NCBI GenBank assembly: GCA_018268715.1
Contig: JAFDVZ010000002.1
Span: 677,632 to 741,631, forward strand
Reading direction: 5' to 3'
Source: Acidobacteriota bacterium
Lineage (GTDB): Bacteria; Acidobacteriota; Terriglobia; Bryobacterales; Bryobacteraceae
Length of the DNA stretch: 64,000 nt
Made by a program: the position numbers and the translations under genes. Of the stretch, positions 29,086 to 37,736 are shown piece by piece (the first letter of the stretch is position 1; each line of letters begins with the position of its first letter). The notes under the pieces are model-generated. The model worked only from the letters and a program-made list of their open reading frames with translations. It had not been told where the DNA came from and ran no database searches.

Positions 29086-31401
29086 TTACAGGGGCGAAAG
29101 CGGCCGCGTTTCCGACCCCACCCAAATGCTCCGGCCCGCGTATTCGCTGGCCGGAAGACTGGTGACGTGCGGTTTGATCACCAGCAGGACGTTGTCGGCC
29201 TCATCGCTTTTCGTGTTCTCCCGCAACAGCACGCCCAACCCCGGAATGTCCTTGAGGCCCGGGATGCCCGTCACGCTGCTGCTGTGCGACTCCGTCACCA
29301 GTCCCGCCACCACGGCCCATTCGCTCGCCCGTAGCCGAACCTTGCCCTGGTACTTGCGATTGGCGATGATCGGGATGCCGTTGATCGTGCCGCCGCCCAG
29401 CGTCTTGAACTCGGCCTCCACCTCCAGGGTCACCTCCTCGAGGTTGTGCACGAACGGCGTGATCTTCAGCACCAGCCCGAGATCCTCGAAGTTGAACGAC
29501 GGCACGCCGGCGTAACCCAGGTTGCTGGTAGTGCTTCCGGAGGAGGTGGTCACCGTCTGGCCGAACACGCTGCCCGCCTGATTCACATCGTCGGTGGCCG
29601 TCAGCAGCGTGTTGTTCGCGCCGGTCGGGTCGTCATAGATCTGAATCGCGCCGGTTCCGGCGGCGTCGGCCACCACCTGCAGGAACATCGTCTCGCTCGC
29701 CAGGTCCGAGATGAGGACGCTCGCCGTCACCCCCGCCTTCGCGTCGTTGATCGCGTCCCGCAGGCCGTTCAGATTGTTCGTCGTGCTGGTCAGCGCGAGC
29801 GGATAGTCCGTCTCGCCAACCTTCAGGTTCACAACGCCGGTGGAGGAGACCGTGGCCGCCGTCGCGTTGTCGTAGTCGCCGCTGATCGAGGAAACGATGT
29901 CGACCGGCCGCACCAGATTGATGGCCGCGCCCGTCGGATCGTCGACAAGCTGGATGGAGGTCACCGACAGCGAACTGCCCGCCAGCACCAGCGAAAGCAG
30001 CTTGGCGCTGGTGCCGCGCTCCACCACCGTGGCGTAAATGCCGGTCCCAAGCGAGTTGATCACCGATTGCAGCCCGGCCACGTTGTTGATCGCCGTGGGC
30101 AGCGTGATGGGGACGGTTACGCCGTTCACCACCAGGTTCATCTGACCCGTGGTGGACACCGCCGAACTCACCAGGTCCGACTTATACGGCGCCGTCGAGA
30201 TCACCGCGTACGTCGTCGACGTGCCGCCAGTGCCGGTGGAAAACCCGCCGACTCCCATGTATCCGCCGGTGACGATCGGGTACTTGTTGCCGATGTGCAT
30301 CGTCGCCGCCTGGCCGTCGCTCGCGTTGATCGAGGACCGCAGCAAGGAGGTCGCCGAGGAACGGCTGGCGGTGGCGAACATGGAGGCGTCCGTCAACCCC
30401 AGGCCGAGAAAGCTCGCCCCCGCTCCAAACGTCAGGAACTTGGTGAAGCCGGTCGGAACCACGGATTTTGCGTTGGCGAAGGTCGCAAAGTCGACCAGCG
30501 GGAACTTGGACGGCAGGCTCATGCCGAAGCTGAGCGAGGAGGTCATCCCCGTCGACAGAAGCTCCACTTCGATGGACACCTGCGGCTTGCCTACCGCCAG
30601 TTGGTTCAACACGGCCAGCGCGGAGTCGATCTTGGAGACGCGGTCCCGCAGCAGGATCATCCGCTTCTGCGGATCCACCACGGCGCGACGGATCTCGAAG
30701 GCCTGCTGCACCAGGGTCAGCAGTTCCTGCGCCTCCTGCACCGACGAGCGTTGCGGGATGGGGATTGCGATCGCCTCGTCGTTTTCGAGGTCGGTCCGCT
30801 TCTGCGGATTGTCCGTCGCCACCAGCATCGCCGTGTCCGAAATCGGAACGATGAAGGCGTTGGTCGCGTCCTCGAGCGCGTGCAGCGCCTCGCGATAGCC
30901 CAACTCTTCAATGTCGAACCGGATCTCGCCGCTGGGATTGTAGTCCTTGTCGAAAATAACTACATAGCCGAACTCCTTGGCCACCTGCTCGAATAGCGGC
31001 TTGGCGTTCGCCTTTATGTGGAAGCTGCGCTTGAACGCGGATGGCCGCAAACGCGGCGGAGGGGCCATGCGACGCAGGTCCTCCAGGTCCTGTTCGGTGA
31101 ATCCGATGTCGAGCGGCTTGCCGATCCGAGGGCGCTCTTTGGTCCAGGTCAGCTCCGGCGTGGGGATTCGCGTGCCCGACGACGCCTCCGCGCGCGGGCG
31201 GAGCGCTTCGGCCCGGGCCCAGTAGCTGGCCGTGGAGCGATCCTCCGCGGCGGCCTGCGCCCACAGCAGGTAGGCGCGCACGATGTCGCCTGACTTTTCA
31301 GCGGCCGCTGCGTCCCTGGCGATCTTCTCGGCCTTGGGGTCGGCCGCGCACACCACCGCGACTACAGCCAAGAGGAGCCAGAATGGACGCGCCAGTCCCA
31401 C
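29086..31401 (-). CDS. Secretin (GspD/PilQ superfamily) with FliD-IN-like repeats inserted
   Basis: 771 residues. Signal peptide 1-20, a short helical (TPR-like) region 25-70, secretin short N-domains at about 125-270 (AKEFGYVVIFDKDYNPSGEI), then the secretin beta-domain starting near 272. The C-terminal core is intact: FNFEDLGLVLKITPFV, VVAGLVTE and GIPGLKDIPGLGVLLRE. Between TMHIGNKYPIVTGG (about 368-380) and VPSFNFEDLG (about 633) lie two similar repeats (417-495 and 516-596), each ending in DDPTGA. It should form a multimeric outer-membrane channel for a type II secretion or type IV pilus-like machine. No other secretion genes adjoin it except the divergent ATPase. Confidence 0.9.
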   Translation of the reverse strand: MGLARPFWLLLAVVAVVCAADPKAEKIARDAAAAEKSGDIVRAYLLWAQAAAEDRSTASYWARAEALRPRAEASSGTRIPTPELTWTKERPRIGKPLDIGFTEQDLEDLRRMAPPPRLRPSAFKRSFHIKANAKPLFEQVAKEFGYVVIFDKDYNPSGEIRFDIEELGYREALHALEDATNAFIVPISDTAMLVATDNPQKRTDLENDEAIAIPIPQRSSVQEAQELLTLVQQAFEIRRAVVDPQKRMILLRDRVSKIDSALAVLNQLAVGKPQVSIEVELLSTGMTSSLSFGMSLPSKFPLVDFATFANAKSVVPTGFTKFLTFGAGASFLGLGLTDASMFATASRSSATSLLRSSINASDGQAATMHIGNKYPIVTGGYMGVGGFSTGTGGTSTTYAVISTAPYKSDLVSSAVSTTGQMNLVVNGVTVPITLPTAINNVAGLQSVINSLGTGIYATVVERGTSAKLLSLVLAGSSLSVTSIQLVDDPTGAAINLVRPVDIVSSISGDYDNATAATVSSTGVVNLKVGETDYPLALTSTTNNLNGLRDAINDAKAGVTASVLISDLASETMFLQVVADAAGTGAIQIYDDPTGANNTLLTATDDVNQAGSVFGQTVTTSSGSTTSNLGYAGVPSFNFEDLGLVLKITPFVHNLEEVTLEVEAEFKTLGGGTINGIPIIANRKYQGKVRLRASEWAVVAGLVTESHSSSVTGIPGLKDIPGLGVLLRENTKSDEADNVLLVIKPHVTSLPASEYAGRSIWVGSETRPLSPL
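29614..30153 (-). repeat. Two internal repeats resembling the flagellin-hook IN motif (FliD) inside the secretin
   Basis: Repeat 1 (residues 417-495) and repeat 2 (516-596) share the pattern beta strand, Leu-rich turn, NNL/V-x-GL-x-x-x-IN, x-x-GI/V-x-A-x-V, hydrophobic strand, then IQL/IQIYDDPTGA. This matches the general form of the IN motif in flagellar cap proteins. The match is by eye, not by profile search. Confidence 0.6.
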
Positions 31402-31501
31402 TACCTATTAAGGACGGCGGATTGGGCTCCGGCGTGCAGACCGGATTGCTCCGAGTCCCGCTAAACCTCTCGCCTCCCTCCGCCGATAGAAGAACTGACG
31501 T

Positions 31502-32758
31502 ATGGGCACTGTGAGCGGATTGCGCCCGGCTTTCACGCCGGTAATCCCGAACGATTTCAAATCGCTCGGCATCTCCCAGAATCTTGTCATGGATCTGGTC
31601 CTGCGACGGATGCTGATCGAGGGGCAAAGCAATTTGCAGACGCTCAGCCGCGTTCTCCGGCTGTCGCTGCCGATCGTCGACGCCACCTTCCGCACCATGC
31701 GCCAGCAGCAATTGGTGGAAGTGAAGGGCATGATCGGCAACGACTACAATTTCGCCCTCTCCGCCGCCGGGAAGCAACTGGCCGCCGAGCGTTTCCAGGT
31801 GACGCAGTACGCCGGCGCGGCGCCCATCTGCCTGAACGACTACCATGCCGCCACCAAGGCTCAGGCCGCGCGCGTCGAGGTGGACCGCACGACGCTGAAA
31901 CACATCTTCTCGGACCTGGTTGTGTCTGACCAGTTGCTCGATCAGCTCGGGCCGGCGCTCATTTCGCAGACCTCGATCTTCGTGTACGGCCCCACCGGCA
32001 ACGGCAAAACCAGCCTGGCCGAGCGCATGTTGCGCATCTACAAGGACGCCGTGCTGATCCCCTACGCCATCGAGGTCGACAACCAGATCATCAGCGTCTA
32101 CGACCCGGTGGTGCACCACGCCCTGGACCATCAGGATCCCGATTGCGACCCTCGCTGGATCCTCTGCAAGCGCCCCTGCATCGTGGTGGGCGGCGAACTC
32201 GTCCCCAGCATGCTGGAATTGCGGCTCGACGAATCGTCGGGCATCTACGCCGCGCCGCTTCAGGTGAAAGCCAACAACGGTATTTTCATCATCGACGACT
32301 TCGGCCGCCAGTTGATGAGCCCTCGCGATCTGCTGAACCGCTGGATCGTCCCGCTCGACCGCCGCGTGGACTACCTGATGCTCCGTTACGGCGTGAAGTT
32401 TCAGATCCCGTTCGAGGTGCTGGTGGTGTTTTCGACCAACCTCGACCCCGGCGACCTGGCCGACGAAGCGTTCCTTCGCCGCATCCACACCAAGATCTTC
32501 GTGGAGGCCGTGGACGCCCGCTCGTTCGACGAGATCTTCGCCCGCGTCGTCAAGGCCAAGCAGATTCCGGCCGAGATGGACAGCGCCGAATACCTGCGCA
32601 AGCTGTGTCTCACCGACGGCCGCTCCGAACTCCGCGCCTGCTATCCGCTCGACATCTGCAACATTCTGACGTCGATCGGGCGCTATGAGCGCCGTCCGCC
32701 GCGCATGACCAAGCCGGAACTCGAGCGCGCCACCGCCCTCTACTTCGCCAAGGGCTGA
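31502..32758 (+). CDS. AAA-type ATPase with N-terminal winged-helix-like region
   Basis: 418 residues. Residues 20-110 look like a winged helix (LQTLSRVLRLSLPIVDATFRTMRQQQLVEVKG). The AAA core follows, with Walker A GPTGNGKTSL (about 163), Walker B IFIIDDFGR (about 261), sensor VVFSTNLDPGD and an arginine finger region LADEAFLRRI. It is not a PilB/GspE-type ATPase: it lacks Asp/His boxes. It is divergent from the secretin, 100 bases apart, so a joint role in envelope machinery or its regulation is possible. No precise function is recognised. Confidence 0.8.
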   Translation: MGTVSGLRPAFTPVIPNDFKSLGISQNLVMDLVLRRMLIEGQSNLQTLSRVLRLSLPIVDATFRTMRQQQLVEVKGMIGNDYNFALSAAGKQLAAERFQVTQYAGAAPICLNDYHAATKAQAARVEVDRTTLKHIFSDLVVSDQLLDQLGPALISQTSIFVYGPTGNGKTSLAERMLRIYKDAVLIPYAIEVDNQIISVYDPVVHHALDHQDPDCDPRWILCKRPCIVVGGELVPSMLELRLDESSGIYAAPLQVKANNGIFIIDDFGRQLMSPRDLLNRWIVPLDRRVDYLMLRYGVKFQIPFEVLVVFSTNLDPGDLADEAFLRRIHTKIFVEAVDARSFDEIFARVVKAKQIPAEMDSAEYLRKLCLTDGRSELRACYPLDICNILTSIGRYERRPPRMTKPELERATALYFAKG

Positions 32759-33649
32759 TTACTGGGCTCGCGGAGCACGCACGACGCCCTGAACATCCCC
32801 GAGCGTCACCGCGTCGCCGGGCTTCAGGTCGATCCGGACGTAGGCGAGCGCCACCGTCTTGCCGAGCGCCGGCGAGTATGCCGCCGAGGTGATCTCGGCC
32901 GCGTCCTTACCGCCCGCCTGCAGCTTCGATCCCGCCGCCGGAGGCTGGTCGGTCTCCAGGTGGACCGGCATCAGGCGCCGGTGGATCTGCGCCCGGGACC
33001 TCACGCGTTCGACGATCTCCTGGCCCAGATAGCACCCCTTGCTGAAGTGGAGCGCCCGCATCTCGTTGGTTTCCTGGGCGAGAAACCGCTCGGAGATGTC
33101 GTCGCCATAGCGCGGCTTGCCATTTTCGATGCGGACGACATTCGCCGCCTCAAGGTCGGCCTCGGCGACTCCGGCGGCCGTCAGCGCCGCTGCCAGGGCA
33201 TCCTTCTCCGCCGCGGGACAGATCGCAAACCACCCCTCCGCTCCCGTGAAGGTCAGGCGTGGGAACGCGTTCGCGGCCGGCGCCGGGACGCCGTTCGCGG
33301 CCGGGCCTTCCACCGCCACGCTCGCCAGTTCCGCCGTCGAATCCTCCAGCGTCACGTCATCGGCGATGATGAACTTGTCCAGATGTTCGAACACTTTACG
33401 GGCCGTCTCCGGCTCCGTGTCCAGCAAAAAATGATCCTCGAAGCAGAGGATGTTCACGTCCGCCAGAATCCGCCCCTGGGCGTTCAGGAAGAAGGCGTAG
33501 CAGGCGTCGCCCGGCTTCAGGTTCTGGACGTCGTTGGTCGTCATGGCGTGCAGCAGCCGGGCCCGATCCTCGCCGGTCACCCGGATCTTGCCACGACCGG
33601 ACAGGTCGATCCAGGCGGCCGACTCGCGAAGCGCCTGATACCCCTTCAC
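32759..33649 (-). CDS. ygfZ: YgfZ/GcvT-like folate-binding protein
   Basis: 296 residues from GTG at 33649, chosen because the frame upstream lies inside the 4-TM gene and is not protein-like. The GTG overlaps that gene's TGA by 4 bases (GTGA). The YgfZ signature KGCYLGQEIVERVRS is complete. GcvT-like segments include ALRESAAWIDLSGRGKIRVTGEDRARLLHAMTTNDV. YgfZ proteins help assemble or repair certain Fe-S proteins in a folate-dependent way. It ends immediately beside the convergent AAA ATPase gene. Confidence 0.9.
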   Translation of the reverse strand: MKGYQALRESAAWIDLSGRGKIRVTGEDRARLLHAMTTNDVQNLKPGDACYAFFLNAQGRILADVNILCFEDHFLLDTEPETARKVFEHLDKFIIADDVTLEDSTAELASVAVEGPAANGVPAPAANAFPRLTFTGAEGWFAICPAAEKDALAAALTAAGVAEADLEAANVVRIENGKPRYGDDISERFLAQETNEMRALHFSKGCYLGQEIVERVRSRAQIHRRLMPVHLETDQPPAAGSKLQAGGKDAAEITSAAYSPALGKTVALAYVRIDLKPGDAVTLGDVQGVVRAPRAQ

Positions 33650-34050
33650 GGCAGCTTCACCACGGGGCTCAGCGAAATCCAACGCAGGTAGTTCGAAATC
33701 AGGATGATCAGGGTCGCCGAAATCAGCGTGATCCGCAGGGACTGTTCGAGCTTCGCGCTCGCCTGGCGCTTCACGGCCATCCACAGCGCGGCGAACACAT
33801 GCAGCGCCAGCAGGAATTTGATGCCGAACCACATGTGATAGCCCGGAGGGTAGCTGGCCTTGGTCATGAAATTATAGAGACCCGAAAGGAACGCCACCAC
33901 GATTGCCAGATAGACCGTGGCGCGGAACGCGGGGTCGAATGCGGACCGGGTGCGGCGCACATAGTACGCGCTGCCAACCAGCACGATCACCGACGTGACA
34001 TGCGCCCAGCGCATCGCGACACCCAGCACTGAGCGGAGGGTAGGATCCAT
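33646..34050 (-). CDS. Four-TM integral membrane protein, unknown function
   Basis: 134 residues with four hydrophobic helices at about 15-33, 44-62, 71-92 and 104-122. Conserved-looking His residues sit in RWAHVTS, in GYHMWFG and in LALHVFAALW. This recalls CopD-like or cytochrome b-type small membrane proteins, but the match is not firm. It is coupled by a GTGA overlap to ygfZ. Its start is 22 bases from the divergent hydrolase ATG, so both promoters must be very short or overlapping. Confidence 0.75.
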   Translation of the reverse strand: MDPTLRSVLGVAMRWAHVTSVIVLVGSAYYVRRTRSAFDPAFRATVYLAIVVAFLSGLYNFMTKASYPPGYHMWFGIKFLLALHVFAALWMAVKRQASAKLEQSLRITLISATLIILISNYLRWISLSPVVKLP

Positions 34051-34072
34051 GTTCCCATCTTACAATCGGGGT

Positions 34073-34699
34073 ATGATCCACGAGATTCTGCCGGTCGGAG
34101 CGCTGCAGTGCAACTGCTCCATCTTCGGCGAGGAAACGACGAAAGAGGCGATCGTCATCGATCCGGGCGACGACATCGCCGCCATCCGGAAGATCCTCGA
34201 CCGGCACGGCCTCAAGGTGAAAGCCATCATCATCACCCACGCCCACATCGACCACATCGGCGGCGCGGCCAAGATGAAGGCGCTCACCGGCGCGCCCGTC
34301 TACATGAATCAGGAAGATCAGGACCTGTACGACAACCTGGACTGGCAGGCGCAATGGCTCGGCATGCGCACCCCCGATCGCACCCCGATCGACGTCGACG
34401 CCAGGGACGGCGACTCGGTCAAACTAGGAGCGGCGGACTTCCACATCATGCACACGCCCGGCCATACCCAGGGCAGCATTTCCGTTTGGATCCCGGCCGA
34501 GAACAAGCTCGCCGCCGGCGACACGCTGTTCCGCGACAGCATCGGCCGCACCGACCTGCCGGGCGGCGATTACGACCAGATCCTCTCCTCGATTCACGAA
34601 AAGCTGATGGCGCTGCCCGACGAGACCGCCGTCGTCGCCGGACACGGCCCCAACACCACCATCGGGCGCGAGCGGGATCGAAACCCGTTCATCCGCTGA
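34073..34699 (+). CDS. Metallo-beta-lactamase-fold hydrolase (glyoxalase II-like, YcbL type)
   Basis: 208 residues from ATG 34073; upstream in-frame ATGs lie inside the divergent gene. The metal-binding motif THAHIDHIGG (His56, His58, Asp60, His61) and the later ligand regions HTPGHTQGS, AGDTLFRDSIGR and VVAGHGPNT are all present. Length and motif order fit short type I/II glyoxalase-II-like enzymes that hydrolyse thioesters such as S-lactoylglutathione or analogues. Substrate unknown. Cytoplasmic. It converges on the PepSY gene, 7 bases apart. Confidence 0.9.
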   Translation: MIHEILPVGALQCNCSIFGEETTKEAIVIDPGDDIAAIRKILDRHGLKVKAIIITHAHIDHIGGAAKMKALTGAPVYMNQEDQDLYDNLDWQAQWLGMRTPDRTPIDVDARDGDSVKLGAADFHIMHTPGHTQGSISVWIPAENKLAAGDTLFRDSIGRTDLPGGDYDQILSSIHEKLMALPDETAVVAGHGPNTTIGRERDRNPFIR

Positions 34700-34706
34700 C
34701 CGGGGG

Positions 34707-35378
34707 TCAGGGCGCCCACACCAGGTACACGGCGTAACACAGCGCGGCGCCCACGGCCATCGCCACAATCCCCGAAAACCGCCGCTTCTGGAGGAACAGG
34801 ATCAGCACAATGCCGCTGATGGAGACGAAGGTCATGAAGACGGCGGACAGGTCGATCAGCCAGCTCCAGGCCTTGCCGCTGTCGCGGCCCTTGTGCAGGT
34901 CGTTGAGAATTGCAGCCAGACCCATCTTTGTCTCGGTCAAGTCGTAGGCGCCGGTCTGCCGGTCGACGAAAGCGGTCGCCTCGTACCCCGGGCCCTTGAA
35001 CGACACCGAAGCCTGCGCGTCGTCGATGCGGAACTCGTTCACCGCGCCGGAGAGCTTGTGCTGCGCCCGCAGGTACTCCACAACCTCCAGTTTCGCCACC
35101 TCGCCGCGCAGCCACCCGGAGTTCATCGAACCCTTCAACTGAACGGTCTTCTGCTGTTTGGCGAACCACTGCTGGTGGTTCAGCGTTAACCCGGTGACGG
35201 CGAAGAAGAACAGAATAGCGAAGCTCGCCATCGACAGGTAGATGTGCAGCCAGCGCGACCATGCCGCGAGTTTCCGCTTCCACGCCGGATTCCTCGGCTG
35301 GGGGGCGGCGCGTGGAGGGACCGGCTGCGGCCCCTCCCCAAACTCACCGCGAGGCTTTGCGGTAGTCGATGGACGCAC
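34707..35378 (-). CDS. PepSY-associated transmembrane protein
   Basis: 223 residues. After a Pro-rich N-terminus, TM1 spans about 45-67 (LHIYLSMASFAILFFFAVTGLTLN), then a periplasmic PepSY-like domain (about 75-165), TM2 at about 173-196 and TM3 at about 203-220. This is the short PepSY_TM form linked with iron, flavin or respiratory functions. Its start lies inside the 3' end of the ApbE-DUF2271 gene (35-base overlap), which indicates co-translation. A membrane electron-transfer partner for the flavinylating enzyme is a reasonable inference. Confidence 0.85.
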   Translation of the reverse strand: MRPSTTAKPRGEFGEGPQPVPPRAAPQPRNPAWKRKLAAWSRWLHIYLSMASFAILFFFAVTGLTLNHQQWFAKQQKTVQLKGSMNSGWLRGEVAKLEVVEYLRAQHKLSGAVNEFRIDDAQASVSFKGPGYEATAFVDRQTGAYDLTETKMGLAAILNDLHKGRDSGKAWSWLIDLSAVFMTFVSISGIVLILFLQKRRFSGIVAMAVGAALCYAVYLVWAP

Positions 35379-36867
35379 TCGCGATCTCCTGATTGCCGGG
35401 AACCTGGAACTGGCGCGACGCGCCGCCGAAATCGATCTCCTGCCGCATGATCTGATACGTGCCGTGCTCGCGCGCGGCCTCGATGCAGACGGTGTACTTG
35501 CCGGCCTTCACCGGCTTGCCCGAGTTGTCCTTGCCGTCCCACTTCACCGTGTACTTGCCGGGCGGCCGCGTGGCGCTCGCCACCGATGTGGTGATGTCGG
35601 AGCCTTCCGCCATCGCGCGCATGCGGTCGCCGCGATACCAGGAGCGCAGATCGGGCAGCCAGCGCTCCTTGTCGTACCACAGCGCCACCGTCTTCACCGG
35701 GAATCGATCTTTGTCCTCCACCCACACGGCGACGAACGGCCGTCGCGCCATGCCGCCCTGCTGCGCGATCTCGAACGCGATGGCCACCTCGGCGGCCGAA
35801 GGGCTCGGCGGCGCGAAATGGGATGCGAAGGCGGCGGTCGGCTTCGCGAGCGCGGTCAACACAGGCGGGGCCGCTTCATAGCGCTTCCAGTTGCTGCTCG
35901 CCAGTCGCCCCCCGCCGGCCGTGATCAGCAGGTAATCGGCGCCGGCCTGCGCGGCCAGCCGACGGCTCTCGGCGGGGCTCAGCACGCAGAACGCGGTGGC
36001 GAGCGCGCCCGCCTGCGCCGGGTCCCTGGCGATCACGGTGGCGCTGATTACGTCCTCGGCCGTGCGGCCGGTGCGCGGATCGACGATGTGCGAATAGTGC
36101 CGGCCCGCGATATCGAACCCGCGGCGGTAGGCGCCGCTGGTGGCGACGGCGCGGTCCTTCACGTAGAGGTGCGCGGCCGGCGCGTCGTTTTCCGCCGACG
36201 AGCGGGGATCGGCAATGGCCACCGGCTCGGTCCAGCCGCCGCGGACCACCAGGTCGCCGCCGACGTTCAGCACCACCGCCGTCACGCCGGGCGTTTTCAG
36301 CGCGGCGTCGGCGGCGCGGTCCATGATGTAGCTTTTCACAAAGGAATTCAACGCGAGCGGAGCGCCGTCCAGGTGAACGGCCGTGCGCGTCGCACCATAC
36401 AGCCGCCAGTGCGGCCGCCGAACCGTTTCCACCGCCCGCGCCAGTTCGTCGTTCGACGGAGCGCGGCCCGTACGCTCGGCCGCCTTCCAGACGCGCGTCA
36501 CCGTTTCCGCGGCCGGGTCCAGCGCGCCCTCGGTCTCCTCGCGCCACCGGTCAAACAACGCCAGGACGTCGAACAGTTCGGGCGAAACCCGCACCGCCTC
36601 GCCCTGCGTTCGGAACCAGCGGCTGAACTCGCTTTGCGGATCCCACGAGCTCAGAATCGCCGCCTCACGCCGGATCTCGCCGAGCGCCGCTTCCTCCGCC
36701 GTCGACGCCGCGCCGGACTCCGACGCCGCAACCTTCATCTCGAACGATGTTCCCAGGACGTTCTCGCGATGGAACGTCTTCAAACCGGACGAATGGATGC
36801 CCGTGGATCCGCTGAGACAGATCGCCGCAATCGCCAGCCCGGGGCCGGTAAACCAGAACGCTTTCAT
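35344..36867 (-). CDS. apbE: ApbE-like FAD:protein FMN transferase fused to DUF2271
   Basis: 507 residues with an exported N-terminus. The ApbE domain (about 30-325) shows LGTSFEMKV, LDPAAETVTRVW, LNSFVKSYIMDRAAD, LNVGGDLVVRG and HIVDPRTGRTAEDV, with the Asp/Thr metal site near AGALATAFCVLS. ApbE enzymes attach FMN to Thr/Ser of target proteins in the periplasm. The C-terminal part (about 350-500) is DUF2271-like (VAIAFEIAQQGG, RPFVAVWVEDKD, YTVKWDGKDNSGKPVKAGKYTV). The two are often separate but adjacent genes; here they are fused. It precedes PepSY-TM in the same operon. Confidence 0.88.
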   Translation of the reverse strand: MKAFWFTGPGLAIAAICLSGSTGIHSSGLKTFHRENVLGTSFEMKVAASESGAASTAEEAALGEIRREAAILSSWDPQSEFSRWFRTQGEAVRVSPELFDVLALFDRWREETEGALDPAAETVTRVWKAAERTGRAPSNDELARAVETVRRPHWRLYGATRTAVHLDGAPLALNSFVKSYIMDRAADAALKTPGVTAVVLNVGGDLVVRGGWTEPVAIADPRSSAENDAPAAHLYVKDRAVATSGAYRRGFDIAGRHYSHIVDPRTGRTAEDVISATVIARDPAQAGALATAFCVLSPAESRRLAAQAGADYLLITAGGGRLASSNWKRYEAAPPVLTALAKPTAAFASHFAPPSPSAAEVAIAFEIAQQGGMARRPFVAVWVEDKDRFPVKTVALWYDKERWLPDLRSWYRGDRMRAMAEGSDITTSVASATRPPGKYTVKWDGKDNSGKPVKAGKYTVCIEAAREHGTYQIMRQEIDFGGASRQFQVPGNQEIASASIDYRKASR

Positions 36868-36885
36868 TGTGATTGGAATCTCCTG

Positions 36886-37635
36886 TTACTGCCGCGCGGG
36901 ACCTTCGGGACGGCGTCCTTCCGGACCGCCGGGACCACCCGGGCCAGGCGCCGGCCGGGCCTCTTCTTCCGTGATCCTGCCGTCTCCATCCTTGTCGAGC
37001 TGCTTCAGCGCGGCGGGGGCAGCCGCCATCTCCTCGGCCGAGATCACTCCGTCGTGATCGGCGTCGATCGCCGCCAGCAGCGGGTCCATCCGCATGATGC
37101 CGGGCCGCCTGCCTTCGCGACCGCCGCCTTCCCCGCGCGGACGCCCTACCGGGGCCGCCGTCGACCGGGCGGAGGCGCGGATTTCGTCCGCCGTCAGCAC
37201 GCCGTCCTTGTTGGCGTCGGCCCGCGCGAACAGGCCCTGCAGCCGTTCGGGCAACTCGTCGGGCGTGAGCTTGCCGTCGCCATTCTGGTCGAACCCCATC
37301 AGCGTCTTCACCATATCGTCGGGACTCGGCGGCTGCGTCTCGCCCGGCTCATTCGGATCGCGCGGGCGTCTTCCCTCGCCGGCCGGACGCTGCGGCCGCA
37401 CTTCGTCTTCGGTCAGCTTACCGTCGCCGTTCTTATCGAGCGTCTTCAACGCCGCGGGCGCGGCCGCGATTTCATCGGGCGAAAGCACGCCGTCATGGTT
37501 CGTATCGATGGCCTGAAAGGTCGGAAAGCGCATCATTCGGCCGGGTCCGCCCGGACCGGAACGGCCAGGCCCTTCCGGACCTTGCGCCAGAATCGAGACA
37601 CCAATAGCAGCAAAACCAATCAGCACTCTGTACAT
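36886..37635 (-). CDS. Exported EF-hand calcium-binding protein
   Basis: 249 residues. A signal peptide (MYRVLIGFAAIGVSILAQ) is followed by Gly/Pro/Arg-rich linkers and six EF-hand loops: DTNHDGVLSPDE, DKNGDGKLTEDE, DQNGDGKLTPDE, DANKDGVLTADE, DADHDGVISAEE and DKDGDGRITEEE. All keep the calcium-coordinating positions. The first and fifth loops share the following AAAPAALK, so they look like recent internal duplications. It lies 18 bases upstream of apbE and 101 bases after the ThuA gene. It probably acts as a periplasmic calcium buffer or sensor. Confidence 0.88.
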   Translation of the reverse strand: MYRVLIGFAAIGVSILAQGPEGPGRSGPGGPGRMMRFPTFQAIDTNHDGVLSPDEIAAAPAALKTLDKNGDGKLTEDEVRPQRPAGEGRRPRDPNEPGETQPPSPDDMVKTLMGFDQNGDGKLTPDELPERLQGLFARADANKDGVLTADEIRASARSTAAPVGRPRGEGGGREGRRPGIMRMDPLLAAIDADHDGVISAEEMAAAPAALKQLDKDGDGRITEEEARPAPGPGGPGGPEGRRPEGPARQ

Positions 37636-37693
37636 GGATCCCCAGTTCGGTTTGAGTTCTACAGGAAGGACGCGTCGTCGCCGGAAACGGTTA

Positions 37694-37730
37694 GCGGAGC
37701 GGGCGTCAAAGTGTGTAAAGTCCGCTCCGC
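37694..37730 (-). terminator. Hairpin between the ThuA-like and EF-hand genes
   Basis: A perfect 9-base inverted repeat (GCGGAGCGG / CCGCTCCGC) encloses a 19-base loop, just after the stop of the ThuA-like gene at 37737. No T-run follows, so it may be a weak terminator, an RNA-stability hairpin or an attenuator before the EF-hand gene. Confidence 0.4.
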
Positions 37731-37736
37731 CGAACG

